From contig NC_009091.1 of NCBI RefSeq assembly GCF_000015965.1, forward strand, positions 1,054,001 to 1,118,000: a stretch of 64,000 nucleotides of DNA. Reading direction: 5' to 3'. The notes beneath the pieces are model-generated. The model searched no databases and was not told where the DNA came from. It was given only the letters and a program-made list of their open reading frames with translations. Of this stretch, positions 1 to 7,913 are shown in pieces. Source of the stretch: Prochlorococcus marinus str. MIT 9301 (lineage in GTDB: Bacteria; Cyanobacteriota; Cyanobacteriia; PCC-6307; Cyanobiaceae). Position numbers and translations under genes: made by a program. Numbering within the stretch: position 1 is the stretch's first letter; the number at the start of each line of letters is the position of its first letter.

Positions 1-594
1 TCCAACACTCTTGATGATTGTGGTAATGTAAACGCAAATATCGATAATGCTGGTGCTTCTGCAATGGCTGAATATGATTTCGGTAATGGCTTTACTGCTG
101 CTGTAGGTTATGCAGGTAATGAAGAAGGTCTTATGACTACAGCTAAAAATGACGCTTACGGTGCTAACTTAGCTTATATTGCTGATAACTACGGCGTTTC
201 TTTAACTTACGGAATGCAAGAGGATGGTGCTAGTAACGAAACATATACAGCATTAAACGGTTTCTATTCATTTGATAACGGTTTAAACATCAGTGCTGGT
301 TATGAAGTCGGAGATCTCGATGTTGCTGACGCAAATGTGGACGAAACATTAGCGTACTTCGTCGGAATTAACGGTGATGTAGGTCCAGGTGAACTTGGTG
401 CTGCTGTAGGTACTAATGGATCTATGACTGAATCTGCTGGTTCTATAACTGAAGAGATGATGTATGAAGTATATTATGACTACCCATTAAATGATGGTAT
501 GACTATTACTCCTCTTGTTTTCGTCAAGGAGTCATCAACAGCTGGCACTCCAGATCAAACTGGTGTAATGGTTAAAACAACATTTAAATTCTAA
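1..594 (+). CDS. Outer-membrane porin, C-terminal part (PhoE/Som type)
   Basis: The reading frame is open from base 1 to the stop at 594, so the gene begins before the window; the first internal Met codon is at 64. The visible 197 residues are rich in Gly, Asn, Asp and Tyr, with alternating short amphipathic strands such as GFTAAVGYAG and LNISAGYEVG. They end in TTFKF, the terminal aromatic residue typical of outer-membrane beta-barrels. Picocyanobacterial porins of this type carry an SLH domain upstream, which is not visible here. In related genomes a phosphate-stress porin (phoE) lies beside phoB-phoR, so the neighbouring phoR supports a PhoE-like role in anion uptake. The porin class is fairly sure; the phosphate-specific role is inferred from context. 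Confidence 0.8.
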   Translation, partial: SNTLDDCGNVNANIDNAGASAMAEYDFGNGFTAAVGYAGNEEGLMTTAKNDAYGANLAYIADNYGVSLTYGMQEDGASNETYTALNGFYSFDNGLNISAGYEVGDLDVADANVDETLAYFVGINGDVGPGELGAAVGTNGSMTESAGSITEEMMYEVYYDYPLNDGMTITPLVFVKESSTAGTPDQTGVMVKTTFKF

Positions 595-630
595 ATTAAA
601 GTTTAATTTAGAAATCTTACACACATTAAA

Positions 631-660
631 AAGACCTGCTAAATACAGGTCTTTTTTTTT
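631..660. terminator. Bidirectional terminator between porin and phoR
   Basis: AAGACCTG (631-638) pairs with CAGGTCTT (646-653) around a 7-base loop. A T-run follows on the plus strand, and an A-run precedes the stem, giving a T-run on the minus strand. It lies between the convergent porin and phoR genes, so it can end both transcripts. Confidence 0.85.
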
Positions 661-683
661 ACCTTTAAGAATTTAAATTTTTA

Positions 684-1844
684 TTATATATCGGTATTAA
701 TACACGGAAAGATGGTTTCAACAATCGCTCCACCATCTTTATGATTAAAAGCCTTTATAAACCCTTTATTGTTATTGATTATTTTTTTTGTTATTGAAAG
801 ACCTAAACCACTACCACTTTTCTTAAATTTAGTCCTTGATGGATCCCCACGATAAAAACGAGAAAAAATATCATTATATTCATTTTCTTCTAATCCAATA
901 CCTTTATCCCTCACTCTTATAACAACAGAGCTGTCTCTCTTAAAAATTTCAATTTGTATTTCCTCATTTGTTGGGGAGTAACGTATAGAGTTATCCAAAA
1001 TATTTATAAATGCTCTCTTTAAATTTTCAATATCACCAGAAATATAATATTTTGTTGGTATAAATAAATTTATTTTTATATTTTTTTTATCTGCAAGCGG
1101 TTTTAAGGTTTGCCAAGATTCCATTACCAAATCTGAAATAGATATTTTTTTATTTTTATTAAAAGATTCGCTACTTTCTAACTTGGAAAGCTCTAAAGTC
1201 TCTTCGGCCATTTTTCGCAATCTTTTTGACTCTTTCTTAAGCCTTTTAACAAGATACCTATCCTTTTTTGATACTACTGCTTCCAGTCTTTCCCCAATTA
1301 AAATAAGAGATGTAAGAGGGGTTTTCAATTCATGAGATACATCATTAATTAATTGATTTTGTCGTTTTTTTATGGATTCAATTGATAATTTACTTTCCAA
1401 CAATATTAAATAATTCTTTTTACTTCCTCTAACAATATTTGCCCAAATAGGTTCTCCTGCGATGGTGAAATCAATGCTGACTGGAAAATCTTTTTTTCTT
1501 GAGTAAAGAATTTTATTTCTCAGTAATTCAAGCTCATTAATATCATTAATTGCTTTTCCAATGACATCTTTATATTTAATAAACCTAATAAGAGATAAAG
1601 CCTTTTTATTAATAAATTTTATTGTTAGGTCTGATGATAAGATTATCCATCCTTGTGATGAATAATCCAACCAAGACAACATTTCTTGAGGTCTAATTTT
1701 GTCAAATGGGAAATCAATAGTTCTTTTATACTTATTTTTATCAACTTCAAATTTTTTTTCTTTTGATTGAGAAAAATGCTTGACTTTTATTTTCCACTTC
1801 TGATGTAAAAACAATAATACTTCTTGTAGAGTTTTCATTTTCAT
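684..1844 (-). CDS. phoR: Phosphate-sensing histidine kinase PhoR/SphS
   Basis: A 386-residue sensor kinase. A PAS-like region (about residues 55-160) precedes the dimerisation/phosphotransfer helix with NDVSHELKTPLTSL, where His171 is the phosphorylated residue. The ATPase domain shows the N box (NILDNSIRY, about 281-289), G1 (DKGIG, 313-317), an F box and G2 (GSGLGL, 344-349). The N-terminus has only a weak hydrophobic patch (about residues 8-14) and no clear transmembrane pair, as in cyanobacterial SphS. The start overlaps the phoB stop in an ATGA, so the two are translationally coupled. The partner PhoB-type regulator and neighbouring porin and phosphite genes support phosphate sensing, although the ligand cannot be read from the sequence. 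Confidence 0.9.
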   Translation of the reverse strand: MKMKTLQEVLLFLHQKWKIKVKHFSQSKEKKFEVDKNKYKRTIDFPFDKIRPQEMLSWLDYSSQGWIILSSDLTIKFINKKALSLIRFIKYKDVIGKAINDINELELLRNKILYSRKKDFPVSIDFTIAGEPIWANIVRGSKKNYLILLESKLSIESIKKRQNQLINDVSHELKTPLTSLILIGERLEAVVSKKDRYLVKRLKKESKRLRKMAEETLELSKLESSESFNKNKKISISDLVMESWQTLKPLADKKNIKINLFIPTKYYISGDIENLKRAFINILDNSIRYSPTNEEIQIEIFKRDSSVVIRVRDKGIGLEENEYNDIFSRFYRGDPSRTKFKKSGSGLGLSITKKIINNNKGFIKAFNHKDGGAIVETIFPCINTDI

Positions 1845-2584
1845 CCAAACTTATATCCAAAACCTCTTACAGTTTTAAGAAACTTTGGAGCTGAGGGATC
1901 TTCTTCTAGTTTCTCTCTGAGCCACCTAACATGAACATCTACAGTTTTAGTATCACCAATAAAGTCAATTTCCCAAATTTTTTCCAGAATTAAATCTCTT
2001 GACCATACCCTTTTTGGATTTTTCATAAATAACTCTAATAATTTAAATTCTTTTGGAGATAATGTTATTTCTTTATCAAAAGAAGTTACCCTACATTCTT
2101 CCAGAAACATTTTTATGTGATTAAACTCGATTACAGTGTGTGATTTTTCTATATTTTTTTTATTACGTTTAGATCTTCTTATTAAGGCTCTAGATCTAGC
2201 AATTAATTCATTTAAACCAAAAGGTTTTGTTAAATAATCATCTGCACCAACCTCTAATCCAAGAACCCTGTCTGATTCATTATCTTTAGCACTCAAAATT
2301 AGTATGGGTGTATAGTCTTCATCATTTCTTATTTTTCTACATAACTCTAATCCATTTAGTCCTGGCAACATTAAATCTAGAATTATTAGGTCAACATCTT
2401 TTTTAATATCATTATTAATAAAATCTAAGGCACTTAAACCGTCTTTGAAACTTGATACTCTAAAACCTTCGCTGCTCAAGGTTTCACTGACTGTAAGCCT
2501 AATACTCTTATCATCCTCTACAAGAAGAATTCTTGAGTCTTGCAAACTTTTATGATCTTTAATAGCCATTGAAAGTTCCAACAA
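1841..2584 (-). CDS. phoB: Phosphate response regulator PhoB/SphR
   Basis: A 247-residue OmpR/PhoB-family regulator. The receiver domain shows the acidic pair VEDD near residue 23, the phospho-acceptor Asp70 in ILDLMLPG, and the conserved Lys in LTKPFG. The C-terminal winged helix ends in FLKTVRGFGYKFG, the usual PhoB-type finish. Met6 (MAIKD) is an alternative start. It is first in a phoB-phoR pair and overlaps phoR by 4 bp. Candidate Pho-box repeats about 80 bp upstream (2664-2693) suggest autoregulation. It probably controls the ptx and phn genes and the porin in this window. Confidence 0.92.
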   Translation of the reverse strand: MLELSMAIKDHKSLQDSRILLVEDDKSIRLTVSETLSSEGFRVSSFKDGLSALDFINNDIKKDVDLIILDLMLPGLNGLELCRKIRNDEDYTPILILSAKDNESDRVLGLEVGADDYLTKPFGLNELIARSRALIRRSKRNKKNIEKSHTVIEFNHIKMFLEECRVTSFDKEITLSPKEFKLLELFMKNPKRVWSRDLILEKIWEIDFIGDTKTVDVHVRWLREKLEEDPSAPKFLKTVRGFGYKFG

Positions 2585-2663
2585 TTTTATTTTATATAAT
2601 CAAAATTATTTGATCTAATTATTTCATAATTAATTTACATTGAATTATTATTTTTTTCATTTA

Positions 2664-2693
2664 ATCTTATTTTCTTTTTAATTTTCCCTTAAA
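2664..2693 (-). promoter_or_regulatory. Degenerate Pho box upstream of phoB
   Basis: Read on the minus strand, TTTAAGGG, ATTAAAAA and AATAAGAT follow one another with 3-base spacers, giving an 11-bp period. This resembles the cyanobacterial SphR/PhoB box of tandem 8-mers built on TTAA. The third unit is imperfect, and the background is very AT-rich, so chance is possible. Confidence 0.4.
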
Positions 2694-2785
2694 CCCTTTT
2701 ATCTATATTTAGATTGTCTCTTTAATCTTCCTCACACAAAATATTAAAGAGACAAATTTATTGAATTTAATAATAGATATTAAAA

Positions 2786-2953
2786 CTAATATCCCATCGA
2801 AGCGTAATAATAATCGTCATCTTCATCTATATTTGTCACTACCCATTCTGGCGGAAAGTCACCAATTTTTACATATTGATAAAGCTTATCAACATCTGGA
2901 TCGTAATAAGTATCGTTGATTTTTGGATCTTTGACTACTTTGCTTGGATGCAT
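2786..2953 (-). CDS. Small acidic protein, 55 aa
   Basis: A 55-residue protein with ATG start, MHPSKVVKDPKIND and an acidic, tyrosine-rich tail (NIDEDDDYYYASMGY). It has no signal peptide or membrane segment. The composition is protein-like, with DP, FPPEW and other turns, and it is followed by the phoB promoter region. I do not recognise the family. The reading is supported by codon use and length only. Confidence 0.55.
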   Translation of the reverse strand: MHPSKVVKDPKINDTYYDPDVDKLYQYVKIGDFPPEWVVTNIDEDDDYYYASMGY

Positions 2954-3050
2954 AATAAAAAATATTTCTACTCTTTTTTTATAGATTATTTAGTTTAAAG
3001 CAGCTTTAAATATCATTTAAATATTTTCATTTGATCTAGTTAACCTAAGA

Positions 3051-3452
3051 CTAATTTAACTTGTAGTTAGTCTTGATTGTTTTAATTACCGATTTTTTCG
3101 GATCTTTATTTGGATAACAATTAACAATTCTATATTTCCCACCTTTTCTATCTGTCTCAACGAGAGTAAATTGAACAAATTTTTCTTTTTCAGCACTTGA
3201 AAAATCTTTGACTTCTATTTTGATGATTTCTTCATTTTCACTTTCAATTATTCTGGATTTACCTCCACAAAGACGAACAGCAGTTTCTTTAGTTACATAA
3301 AACAATTTTTTTTCATCAGTAATGGATGATTTATCTTTCTTAATGGAAATTTCATCTTTTGTAATGGATAAATCATCTTGGGTAATGGATAATTCATCTT
3401 TTGTACTGCAAGAAGTAATAATAAGGATAAATAAAACTAATAGCTTTTTCAT
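3051..3452 (-). CDS. Small lipoprotein with heptad repeats
   Basis: The protein has 133 residues. It begins MKKLLVLFILIITSC, a lipoprotein signal with the acylated Cys at residue 15. Next comes a run of near-identical 7-residue units (ELSITQD, DLSITKD, EISIKKD, KSSITDE), visible also as repeats in the DNA. A globular part of about 85 residues with two Cys (CGGKSR, VNCYPN) follows. The repeated stalk probably varies in copy number between strains. The function is unknown; it is likely an envelope-anchored protein. Confidence 0.7.
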   Translation of the reverse strand: MKKLLVLFILIITSCSTKDELSITQDDLSITKDEISIKKDKSSITDEKKLFYVTKETAVRLCGGKSRIIESENEEIIKIEVKDFSSAEKEKFVQFTLVETDRKGGKYRIVNCYPNKDPKKSVIKTIKTNYKLN

Positions 3453-3458
3453 GATTTT

Positions 3459-3611
3459 TTAAATGATAAATTCACTAATAATTTCTTCTAATTGACTTTT
3501 ATTTAGTTTAATAAGATAGTTTTGGATTTCCTTTCTAAATAATCTATCTTCAACTCTTTTAGTTTGAAGAATCGAAAGAGTGATGAAGTTAACAAGTTGT
3601 TTTTTATCCAT
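3459..3611 (-). CDS. Small helical protein, 50 aa
   Basis: A 50-residue, charged, probably all-helical protein (MDKKQLVNFITLSILQTKRV to SEFII). It lies just upstream of the lipoprotein gene in the same direction, 6 bp away, so the two may be co-transcribed. The family is not recognised. Support comes from the uninterrupted frame, sensible amphipathic pattern and close spacing. Confidence 0.55.
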   Translation of the reverse strand: MDKKQLVNFITLSILQTKRVEDRLFRKEIQNYLIKLNKSQLEEIISEFII

Positions 3612-3821
3612 ACATATTTTCTAAATCCCTATTGTTAAATCATATTTAAATTTTGATTAAGCTAAGAAATAACAACAAATATCTATTTTAGAAATTTAAG
3701 CCATTTAAAAAAAATTTATTTTTTACTTAATAACTTCTTAATCCAATTATTTTAAATTAAAATCGTCTTCTATATTTTTATGCCTTGAATATTGAAGACA
3801 ATCATATAAAAAAAATAATAA

Positions 3822-4010
3822 ATGATTATAAAAAATTCACCTTCTCCCAAAAACTCAAATCAAGCCCAAGAAATAGGGCATATCAAATATTCTTATAAAG
3901 AAAGTTTTAAAAGAGAAAATAAATCTTTTTTGGATGATTCGGAATTTATTGAAAATTACAATAACGCCCTTAAATCACCACAATCAAGAAGATTGTATAA
4001 AGATACATAA
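3822..4010 (+). CDS. Hypothetical small polar protein, 62 aa
   Basis: A 62-residue polar protein rich in Asn, Ser, Lys and Glu (MIIKNSPSPKNSNQAQEIG). It has no membrane segment or known motif. It stands alone between divergent small genes. I cannot assign a family, and the coding call rests on the open frame and amino-acid composition. Confidence 0.45.
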   Translation: MIIKNSPSPKNSNQAQEIGHIKYSYKESFKRENKSFLDDSEFIENYNNALKSPQSRRLYKDT

Positions 4011-4186
4011 AATGAAGTCTATCCAGACACAATCATGGTCCAAGAAATTTTACCTCTAGATAAAATTTTTATTTAAAATTTTATTAAAAACTACTTTTAA
4101 ATATTTTTTAAATATATCTTAAATCCGACCTTCTTTTTTTAATGTTAGCTTACTTCAACGTTCATCCAATTTATTTGGACGCATGA

Positions 4187-4214
4187 AATGAGAATAGGGA
4201 ACGGGATTCTCATT
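4187..4214 (+). promoter_or_regulatory. Structured 5' leader hairpin (copy 1)
   Basis: AATGAGAAT (4187-4195) and ATTCTCATT (4206-4214) form a perfect 9-bp stem around the loop AGGGAACGGG, 14 bp before the start of the 56-aa gene. The same leader, including about 45 bp further upstream with AACGTTCATCCAA and GGACGCATG, occurs before the paralogue at 32458-32628. There the loop is identical and the stem changes keep pairing through G-U pairs. This suggests a conserved RNA element, type unknown. Confidence 0.6.
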
Positions 4215-4228
4215 CACTGTATAAGATC

Positions 4229-4399
4229 ATGAATGAGCTCTCTCAAATAAGAGAAAAAATTACAAGAGCCAAGAGGCTTTATGAAGCCCAAATCTTGGCA
4301 ACTAAAAATGGAGAAGTTACTCCATATAGAAGATCAGTCTTTGAAGAAAGAATTAGGGAAGCACAAAAAGAAATGAGATCGCAAGACACCAAAAAATAA
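4229..4399 (+). CDS. Small basic helical protein, 56 aa (paralogue A)
   Basis: The 56 residues are almost entirely helical and charged: MNELSQIREKITRAKRLYEA then TKNGEVTPYRRSVFEERI. A close paralogue is encoded on the minus strand at 32458-32628, sharing roughly three quarters of residues and the TPYRRSVFEERI core. Both genes carry the same structured leader. Conservation between the copies shows the frame is coding. The function is unknown; the size and charge would suit an RNA- or protein-binding adaptor, but that is speculation. Confidence 0.8.
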   Translation: MNELSQIREKITRAKRLYEAQILATKNGEVTPYRRSVFEERIREAQKEMRSQDTKK

Positions 4400-4415
4400 A
4401 TTCTTTTGTAAAAAT

Positions 4416-4664
4416 CTATTCTGTATCAGCTACATTCTTGAAGAAATCGCAGTAAGCCATTAATTCTGATTCGGTTTCAATTTTTAGATTTAAATCATTA
4501 ATTACTTTCTTGGTATCAATTCTGTAGCCATACCAATCTAAACAAACTTCTCTCTGCCTTTGGGTTTCAGAAACCTTTTGAGTACCTATTTTGTTTGAGT
4601 TACTAGTACAACTCGCAAGAAAAATAGTTGAGAGAGCTAGTAGTGGGAATAGTAGTCTTTTCAT
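4416..4664 (-). CDS. Small lipoprotein, 82 aa
   Basis: An 82-residue protein with the signal MKRLLFPLLALSTIFLASC, lipobox LASC and acylated Cys19. The mature part holds two further Cys (REVCLDWYGY and MAYCDFF), which could form a disulfide. It sits 3 bp downstream of the DUF3764-like gene in the same direction, so both are probably one transcript. The family is not recognised. Confidence 0.75.
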   Translation of the reverse strand: MKRLLFPLLALSTIFLASCTSNSNKIGTQKVSETQRQREVCLDWYGYRIDTKKVINDLNLKIETESELMAYCDFFKNVADTE

Positions 4665-4667
4665 TTG

Positions 4668-4973
4668 TTAATCACAACAACTTTCCGTTGTTGTTGAAGA
4701 AGTCCAAGATGATTCTTCCATTGTTGAAAGGTCAACTCTATGCGTTGCCATCCAGTCACCATTAGCTTCCACAAACTTTTGAACATTTCCTTCTGGAGCT
4801 TGATGAATGACAATAACTTTTTGAGGATCTTCCTTACTTACTCCTCTAAAAAGTGGCTTAATGAGAAATTCAGAATGTCTTTTTTCAGCTTCCGCACTGT
4901 CAAATATCGCGGCCCATTCATCGAAAGTGCTTTCAATTTTAAAAGTAAAAACTGAGGTTATGGAACAAGACAT
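4668..4973 (-). CDS. DUF3764-like protein
   Basis: A 101-residue single-domain protein resembling the picocyanobacterial DUF3764 family: an N-terminal strand, a FDEWAAIFDS-type helix, the central segment PLFRGVSKEDPQKVIVIHQA, and a GDWMATHRV stretch. A diverged relative with the same DPQ(K/R) core lies at 37142-37423. The fold is probably a small ferredoxin-like alpha/beta barrel half. It ends in a Ser/Thr-rich tail with CCD. No function is known. Confidence 0.7.
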   Translation of the reverse strand: MSCSITSVFTFKIESTFDEWAAIFDSAEAEKRHSEFLIKPLFRGVSKEDPQKVIVIHQAPEGNVQKFVEANGDWMATHRVDLSTMEESSWTSSTTTESCCD

Positions 4974-5170
4974 AATAAAGATATTGTTTGTTTAATTAAA
5001 ATAAGTCTGTTTAATTAAGGTTTAGTTAATTATCTTTAAATGGAATTAAAACAGATGTTTTTTCAAATTTAAGCCAACCTTTTTTCTAATATTTTTAACA
5101 TTCTTAAATAAACATTCCTATTGAAAAGAGTAAGTGTCAATGCTATCAATTTAATAAAACTTACAAAAAT

Positions 5171-5260
5171 ATGGAGCTAAATACTTTCTTACTTATCTTA
5201 TTAGTCATTGCAAATTTTACAAATTTATATCTGACTCATTTCAAAAAAAAGAAAAAGTAA
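5171..5260 (+). CDS. Very small membrane protein, 29 aa
   Basis: A 29-residue peptide with ATG start, one hydrophobic helix (FLLILLVIANF) and a lysine tail (HFKKKKK), the profile of a single-pass small membrane protein. Many such peptides occur in this genome type, but the short length limits certainty. Confidence 0.4.
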   Translation: MELNTFLLILLVIANFTNLYLTHFKKKKK

Positions 5261-5294
5261 TAGCTTTTACAATTTAAACAAACATTTTAATTCG

Positions 5295-5324
5295 CTTAAC
5301 CTTTTATTAATTTTAAGTTAAAAA
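5295..5324 (+). promoter_or_regulatory. Pho box upstream of ptxA
   Basis: CTTAACCT, ATTAATTT and GTTAAAAA are separated by two 3-base spacers, so TTAA recurs every 11 bp at 5296, 5307 and 5318. This closely matches the described cyanobacterial PhoB/SphR site of three tandem 8-mers. It lies about 50 bp before the ptxA start, suiting activation of the operon by the PhoB encoded at 1841-2584. Confidence 0.65.
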
Positions 5325-5371
5325 AAAGATAAACAAATCAGTATTCAATGGATTTAAATGATTAAATCTTA

Positions 5372-6157
5372 GTGAATAATAAGCTCTCCTTAAAAAATAT
5401 TAATGTCAAATATGGAGAGAGCCTAGCTTTAAAATCTATAAACTTAGATATTTACAAAGGTGAATTTGTAGTCCTTCTTGGATCTTCTGGGGCAGGTAAA
5501 TCAACTTTACTAAGAACAATAAATCAATTGAATCCATTAACTTCAGGAGAGTTAGATTTTTTTGATTTAGGAAAAATAAGAAATAAAAAAGATCTTCAGA
5601 ATTTAAGAAAAAAAACTGGGATGATATTTCAACAACATCAGTTGATTGAGAGAAATACTGTTTTCCAAAATGTTTTAACTGGTCGACTTGGATTTCATTC
5701 ACTACTTAGAAGCATTTTACCTCTTCCAAAATTTGATCAAGAACTTGCTCTCGATTGTATAGATAGAGTTAACCTCTTAGACAAAGCGCTTGTAAAAGTA
5801 AAAGAATTAAGCGGAGGACAACAACAAAGAGTTGGAATTGCTAGAGCTTTAGCTCAAAATCCTTCGTTGATTTTAGCAGATGAACCAATAGCTAGTCTTG
5901 ACCCAAAAACTTCCCATCAAGTTTTATCGATGCTTAAAGATATTTGTAAGAAAGATAATATATCCGCATTAACTAGTCTTCACCAAGTTGATTTTGCTAA
6001 AGAATATGGAGATAGAATTATTGGCTTAAGTCATGGGAAAATAGTTTTTAATGGTAAATCAGATCAACTTTCAGACGAGATTTTAAAAAATATTTATTCA
6101 TCTTCAACAATAACAGAAGAAACAAATTTTACCTCAAATGAAGTGGTAATGGTTTAA
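5372..6157 (+). CDS. ptxA: Phosphite/phosphonate ABC transporter ATPase
   Basis: The 261-residue ATP-binding subunit shows Walker A GSSGAGKST (37-45), the Q loop IFQQHQ, the signature LSGGQQQR (146-153) and Walker B LILADEP (166-172). It belongs to the PhnC group of phosphonate-type importers. The start is GTG at 5372; no in-frame ATG is available at a suitable place. It heads an operon with a PhnD-type binding protein, a PhnE-type permease and a phosphite dehydrogenase. That context favours phosphite as substrate, hence ptxA rather than phnC, although related transporters also carry phosphonates. A Pho box precedes it. Confidence 0.88.
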   Translation: MNNKLSLKNINVKYGESLALKSINLDIYKGEFVVLLGSSGAGKSTLLRTINQLNPLTSGELDFFDLGKIRNKKDLQNLRKKTGMIFQQHQLIERNTVFQNVLTGRLGFHSLLRSILPLPKFDQELALDCIDRVNLLDKALVKVKELSGGQQQRVGIARALAQNPSLILADEPIASLDPKTSHQVLSMLKDICKKDNISALTSLHQVDFAKEYGDRIIGLSHGKIVFNGKSDQLSDEILKNIYSSSTITEETNFTSNEVVMV

Positions 6158-6169
6158 AACCACTTCATT
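6137..6169 (+). promoter_or_regulatory. Intercistronic hairpin between ptxA and ptxB
   Basis: AATGAAGTGG (6137-6146) pairs perfectly with CCACTTCATT (6160-6169) over a 13-base loop, spanning the ptxA stop codon. The following run is A-rich, not T-rich, so it is a poor terminator. It could instead protect the 3' or 5' end of a processed transcript and raise the level of the binding protein relative to the ATPase, as in other ABC operons. Confidence 0.55.
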
Positions 6170-6171
6170 AA

Positions 6172-7068
<897 letters not shown>

Positions 7069-7105
7069 AAAATCACTTTAAATATACAAATAAAAAAATT
7101 ATTAA

Positions 7106-7903
7106 ATGGATAAATTCAAAAGAATTTTAGAGGTTGAAAGGAGGACTTGGAAAAAACAATTTTTCAGGGTTCTCATAATTTTGATATTTGTATTTTCTTC
7201 TTTAGCAGTTGTAGGTCTTTTCGATTTTGAAAGGATAAGTACAGGCATTCCGGCAGTTTTAAAATTACTGCCGGAAATGTTTCCTCCTGATTTCTCAAGA
7301 GCTGGAACTTGGTTTAAACCTTTAATAGACTCTTTGGCAATGAGTATCGCAGGAACTTCGATTTCTGTTTTTTTATCTTTACTTCTATGTTTTTTTGCTG
7401 CAAGAAATACAACTATAAATCCAATTGTTTACAACTTAGCAACACTAATTTTAAACGTCACAAGAGCTGTTCCTGAATTAATTTTAGGTATTATTCTAGT
7501 TGCAATGATTGGCTTTGGTGCTCTACCTGGGACATTGGCATTAGGTCTTCATTCTGTTGGAATGTTAGGTAAATTTTATGCTGAAGCTATTGAGCTTTGT
7601 GACAAGGAACCTATAGAAGCAGCTAGAGCTTCTGGCGCAAGTGATCTACAAGTTATTGTGCATAGCATTCTTCCTCAAGTTTTTCCTGCTATGGCTGATG
7701 TTACTTTTTATAGATGGGAATACAACTTTAGAGCTTCAATGGTTGTGGGCGCTGTAGGGGCTGGTGGTATAGGTTTAGAGATCATAAGTGCTTTGAGGAT
7801 AATGGATTATGCTCAAGTATCAGCTTTATTAATAGTAGTTTTAGTCGTAGTAACTGTATTAGATAGCATGAGTAACTATCTCAGGAAATCAGTATCTGAA
7901 TAA
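7106..7903 (+). CDS. ptxC: Phosphite/phosphonate ABC transporter permease
   Basis: This 265-residue inner-membrane subunit of the PhnE family has about six hydrophobic helices. The cytoplasmic coupling loop with EAARASGASDLQVIVHSILPQ carries the permease EAA motif, followed by a conserved RWEYNFRASMVVGAVGAGGIG segment. It is third in the ptxABCD operon and lies 10 bp before ptxD. It forms the channel with PtxA and PtxB. Confidence 0.88.
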   Translation: MDKFKRILEVERRTWKKQFFRVLIILIFVFSSLAVVGLFDFERISTGIPAVLKLLPEMFPPDFSRAGTWFKPLIDSLAMSIAGTSISVFLSLLLCFFAARNTTINPIVYNLATLILNVTRAVPELILGIILVAMIGFGALPGTLALGLHSVGMLGKFYAEAIELCDKEPIEAARASGASDLQVIVHSILPQVFPAMADVTFYRWEYNFRASMVVGAVGAGGIGLEIISALRIMDYAQVSALLIVVLVVVTVLDSMSNYLRKSVSE

Positions 7904-7913
7904 TTCTCATTAA

